8,079 nt of DNA from Lentisphaerota bacterium (lineage in GTDB: Bacteria > Verrucomicrobiota > Kiritimatiellia > UBA8416 > JAFGTH01): the NCBI GenBank assembly GCA_016934225.1, contig JAFGTH010000028.1:1-8079 (forward strand), in the 5' to 3' direction. The notes beneath the pieces are model-generated. The model saw only the letters and a list, made by a program, of their open reading frames with translations. It made no database searches and was not told where the DNA came from. Of this stretch, positions 5,920 through 8,079 are shown one piece after another. Each line of letters opens with the position of its first letter. Positions within the stretch are counted from its first letter, which is position 1. The translations under genes were made by a program, and so were the position numbers.

Positions 5920-6318
5920 ATGGCGGCGCCAGGGGGCATGATGAGAATACTGATTGTGGACGATGATGCTGATCTTATTGATGGAATCAAAGATTTTCTT
6001 GTAACGCAAGGCCATGATGTTGACTGTACATGTGATGCAGAGACGGGTGTAGCAATGGTTGCCCGAACCCAATATGATTTTGTTCTTATTGACTACAAGA
6101 TGCCTGACAAAAACGGCGCTTGGTTCATGCAAAACGCCAAACTGAGCAATGGGACCAAGTCAATATTGATAACAGCGTTTGTGAACCGATCCGTCATTGA
6201 TGAGATGTTCCGGTTGGGGGTATCGGGATATTTGATCAAGCCGTTTGATACTGATGAACTTATTCGGCATTTGGCTTTCCATTCAGAGAATACTCAATAC
6301 AAATCTATAGCGATGTAG
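5920..6318 (+). CDS. Receiver-only (CheY-like) response regulator
   Basis: A 132-residue protein that is essentially one receiver domain. Visible features: acidic pocket VDDD (13-16), phospho-acceptor D58 in FVLIDYKMPDKNG, the switch threonine T85 in SILITAF, and the conserved lysine K107 in YLIKPFDTDEL. It has no DNA-binding or enzymatic output domain, so it would act by protein-protein contact or as a phosphorelay intermediate. The start is ambiguous. ATG 5920 has AGGA 10 bases upstream and is used here. ATG 5938 or 5941 (MMRILIVDDD) would remove a non-conserved MAAPGG and has AGGGGG very close upstream. No histidine kinase is in the window, so it is an orphan here. The downstream repeat-protein gene is on the same strand after 154 bases. 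Confidence 0.9.
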   Translation: MAAPGGMMRILIVDDDADLIDGIKDFLVTQGHDVDCTCDAETGVAMVARTQYDFVLIDYKMPDKNGAWFMQNAKLSNGTKSILITAFVNRSVIDEMFRLGVSGYLIKPFDTDELIRHLAFHSENTQYKSIAM

Positions 6319-6472
6319 TTTATCGTCAGGTTTGCGGCAAATTCTTCTCCTGTATGCGGATTCGGAATTCCGTATTGTCAAAAACGGGCTGGTTTTGATC
6401 TTTATTTGTGTTGATGGCTTGTGTTTTTTATTTGTATTTTACGCTAACTGCAGCATAGAAAGGGTTTCGCAC

Positions 6473-7147
6473 ATGAATCGTGTAAATCGTATTCGCAAGT
6501 ATATTATTTTATTGGCATGTTTTTTGTTGATTGCGGTCGCTTCGCATGCGAAACAGCATTGGAAATTGGTATCGCGTCTTCAGGCTGGAGGCGGCGCAAA
6601 AGAGGTGCCGTTCAGCATGACTATTTCGCAAATACGAATTCTCTGCGTTAAAAACTCTGTTATCCTGAATACCGTGGTTGTTAGAGAAGAGACGAAAAAA
6701 GATGCTCGGCAAGTTGTTCGTACGCTTGGCAAGGGAGAGGAGATTGTTCTTGATCTGGACAGGCCGACGCAGGTAACGGGGTTGCGCATAAGCGATGGGC
6801 TGGAAGGCGAATATGAGGTTTATGTAAAAAAAGCAAAAGACACCGCAATGTCAAAAATTGTGAACGAAGACAAATGGCAACTTGTCTCAGAGGTTTATAC
6901 AGGTAAAGGAGTAACGGAGATTGAGGTTGGGCGGCGGATTTCGAGCGTAAAAATTTGTTGTATTAAAGGATTTGTTGTCATTAATACGGTTGTTGTACGC
7001 GAGGGCGACAAGAAAATGGCAATTCCCGTCACAACCAGATTCGAGAAGAACCAGGAACATATCATCAACCTGAATGATGTCAGGAATGTGACAAGTCTGC
7101 GCATAAGTGATGACGGAAGAGGGGAGTACGCAGTCTATATTCGGTGA
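6473..7147 (+). CDS. Secreted protein of two tandem 90-residue repeats, function unknown
   Basis: A 224-residue protein. ATG 6473 is preceded by AAAGGG with 8 bases spacing and opens a clear Sec signal peptide (MNRVNRIRKY, hydrophobic core, cleavage after ASHA at residue 26). A TTG start at 6332 would bury this signal and is rejected. The mature protein is two copies of one domain: residues 30-119 and 135-224 align without gaps over 90 positions with 39 identities by my count. Shared landmarks are W-x-LVS at the start, a Cys at repeat position 29, NTVVVRE at 37-43, and VTxLRISD then GEYxVY at the end. Alternating hydrophobic residues suggest a beta-sandwich. The pattern loosely recalls small DUF2541-like beta domains, which is only an impression. 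Its location is periplasmic or extracellular. It is adjacent to the orphan receiver, possibly co-transcribed. Confidence 0.85.
   Translation: MNRVNRIRKYIILLACFLLIAVASHAKQHWKLVSRLQAGGGAKEVPFSMTISQIRILCVKNSVILNTVVVREETKKDARQVVRTLGKGEEIVLDLDRPTQVTGLRISDGLEGEYEVYVKKAKDTAMSKIVNEDKWQLVSEVYTGKGVTEIEVGRRISSVKICCIKGFVVINTVVVREGDKKMAIPVTTRFEKNQEHIINLNDVRNVTSLRISDDGRGEYAVYIR
6560..7144 (+). repeat. Internal duplication in the secreted repeat protein
   Basis: The codons for repeat 1 (6560-6829) and repeat 2 (6875-7144) encode two copies of one domain, equal in length and separated by a 15-residue linker (KAKDTAMSKIVNEDK). The most conserved blocks are NTVVVRE and LRISD. DNA identity is lower than protein identity, so the duplication is old and under protein-level constraint. 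Confidence 0.85.
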
Positions 7148-7167
7148 CGTTGTGTGCTGTTATGTGT

Positions 7168-7197
7168 GGGAAATGTCCCGGGCCGCGGATATTTTTT
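7168..7197 (+). terminator. Weak candidate terminator between convergent genes
   Basis: GGGA (7168-7171) pairs with TCCC (7176-7179) around a 4-base loop. A GC-rich CGGGCCGCGG follows, then six Ts (7192-7197) that overlap the stop codon of the minus-strand transporter gene. The stem is short and the Ts are about 12 bases away, so this is a poor intrinsic terminator. It is listed because it is the only candidate in the 48-base junction. Confidence 0.25.
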
Positions 7198-8079
7198 ATT
7201 CTTTTTCCGTATCAGCGATAGTGGTGGCGACGGTTTGCAGGTGATCCACAACGCTTTCCAGATTGACGATTAGAATTGTGAACACAATGCCGGCTACAAC
7301 AGTACAATGACCGTTCCGGAGCCTGTCTGTGTGTCTGCGCAGCGCTTCGCGTTTCGCGTTGTTGAAATCGTTCGTGAGTGTGGGCAGCCTGTCGGTGCAG
7401 GTGTGTTTGGTTTTGTCCAACAACGTTACGGCGAGATTGCCGATTTGTTCTGTGACCCGAAGGACAGCGAGTATATCGTTTGTGGCATCCTCTCCGAATC
7501 TTCCGCATTTACTTCCATAAACCTGGCTAAGCTCGACAATGTTTTCGGCATGGTCGCCGATTCGTTCGACATTGTTCATGACATTGAGAAGTAATGCCGG
7601 CCGCCCTGAAAGCGATGTTGGGGCCGCTCCGCTGAAAGCGTCGAGCAGATATGCCGCAACCATATTATAAAGATTGTCAATGATCTTCTCTTGTTTCAAT
7701 ATCCGCTCTTGTGTTATTTCATCTTTCGTCAGCAGGCTCTCAACCGCATCGTGTATCATTGACATTCCTGTTCCACACATTCGACTGATTTCGCGCTGCA
7801 CATTGGCGAGCGCTTTTTCCGGTTCTTCGGCATCTTGCGGGCTGAGAAATTCCGGAGCGGCTGAAAGAGGGTCGTTGCCCGGGAGAATTCTTATGACAAG
7901 TCGTCCGAATGGATGCACAAACGGCAGGATGAGAAGCACATTGACGGTTTTGATGATAAAATGTGCATTTGCAATCTGGTGCGGTAACGAATTTGCAGTC
8001 ATTGGCACCAACGCCAGGTAAAATCTGTACAGAAGCATGGTGATTACCACGCTTATGAGATTGAACAGTAGATGTGCTA
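7196..8079 (-). CDS. Na+/phosphate cotransporter with PhoU-like C-terminal domain, C-terminal part (runs off right edge)
   Basis: The frame is open across the right edge and ends with TAA at 7196-7198, giving 293 visible residues. It begins AHLLFNLISVVITMLLYRFYLALVP, matching the AHxLFN segment of the second transport repeat in Na/Pi cotransporters (NptA/YjbB type). Further hydrophobic segments follow (ANAHFIIKTVNVLLILPFVHPFG). After a linker rich in Pro and Glu, the remainder is a PhoU-like helical domain: a first bundle with NNVERIGDHAENIVELSQ (about 168-185) and a second with VNLESVVDHLQTVATTIAD near the end. The protein imports inorganic phosphate with sodium across the inner membrane, and the PhoU-like tail is thought to modulate it. 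A GTG at 8050 is not the start, since the family sequence continues upstream of it. The conserved Gln-Ser motifs of the transport core lie outside the window. Confidence 0.88.
   Translation of the reverse strand, partial: AHLLFNLISVVITMLLYRFYLALVPMTANSLPHQIANAHFIIKTVNVLLILPFVHPFGRLVIRILPGNDPLSAAPEFLSPQDAEEPEKALANVQREISRMCGTGMSMIHDAVESLLTKDEITQERILKQEKIIDNLYNMVAAYLLDAFSGAAPTSLSGRPALLLNVMNNVERIGDHAENIVELSQVYGSKCGRFGEDATNDILAVLRVTEQIGNLAVTLLDKTKHTCTDRLPTLTNDFNNAKREALRRHTDRLRNGHCTVVAGIVFTILIVNLESVVDHLQTVATTIADTEKE

Noticed and set aside
6332..6472. TTG-initiated extension of the secreted repeat protein
   Set aside because: ATG 6473 has a good Shine-Dalgarno and opens a textbook signal peptide; the extension would place 47 unrelated residues before it.

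Overview
The window looks like a chromosomal stretch from a Gram-negative bacterium, probably a member of the PVC group (Planctomycetes-Verrucomicrobia-Lentisphaerae/Kiritimatiellae) or a relative. The Gram-negative call rests on a GT9 heptosyltransferase-like enzyme, two lipoproteins and a Sec-exported protein. The PVC suggestion is weaker. It rests mainly on a one-TM protein with a short SH3-like beta segment and a charged helical tail, a layout I associate with Verrucomicrobia/Kiritimatiellae, and on moderate GC with generous intergenic spacing. No phage, transposase or CRISPR array is recognisable.

Layout. At 1-577 (minus) lies the N-terminal part of a SurA/PrsA-like lipoprotein chaperone that runs off the left edge. 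A 286-bp divergent spacer follows, holding a long hairpin with a T-run on the minus strand and candidate promoters. At 864-1439 (plus) is an unassigned lipoprotein, which converges on a minus-strand cluster. In transcription order that cluster is a GT9 glycosyltransferase (5353-4391), a one-TM protein (4260-3502) and glutamine-dependent NAD+ synthetase nadE (3381-1495). A perfect 22-bp palindrome sits between the last two.

The 566 bases from 5354 to 5919 hold no confident gene. They are rich in inverted repeats and carry two small, opposing, overlapping ORFs, each with a good Shine-Dalgarno sequence. Next on the plus strand are a receiver-only response regulator (5920-6318) and a secreted protein made of two gapless 90-residue repeats (6473-7147). 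The right edge is the C-terminal part of a Na+/phosphate cotransporter with a PhoU-like tail (8079-7196, minus).

How the genes fit together. nadE, the GT9 enzyme, the phosphate transporter and the chaperone are ordinary housekeeping or envelope functions, with no shared pathway visible. The most unusual parts are the structured 5630-5850 region, the repeat protein beside the orphan receiver, and the palindrome upstream of nadE.
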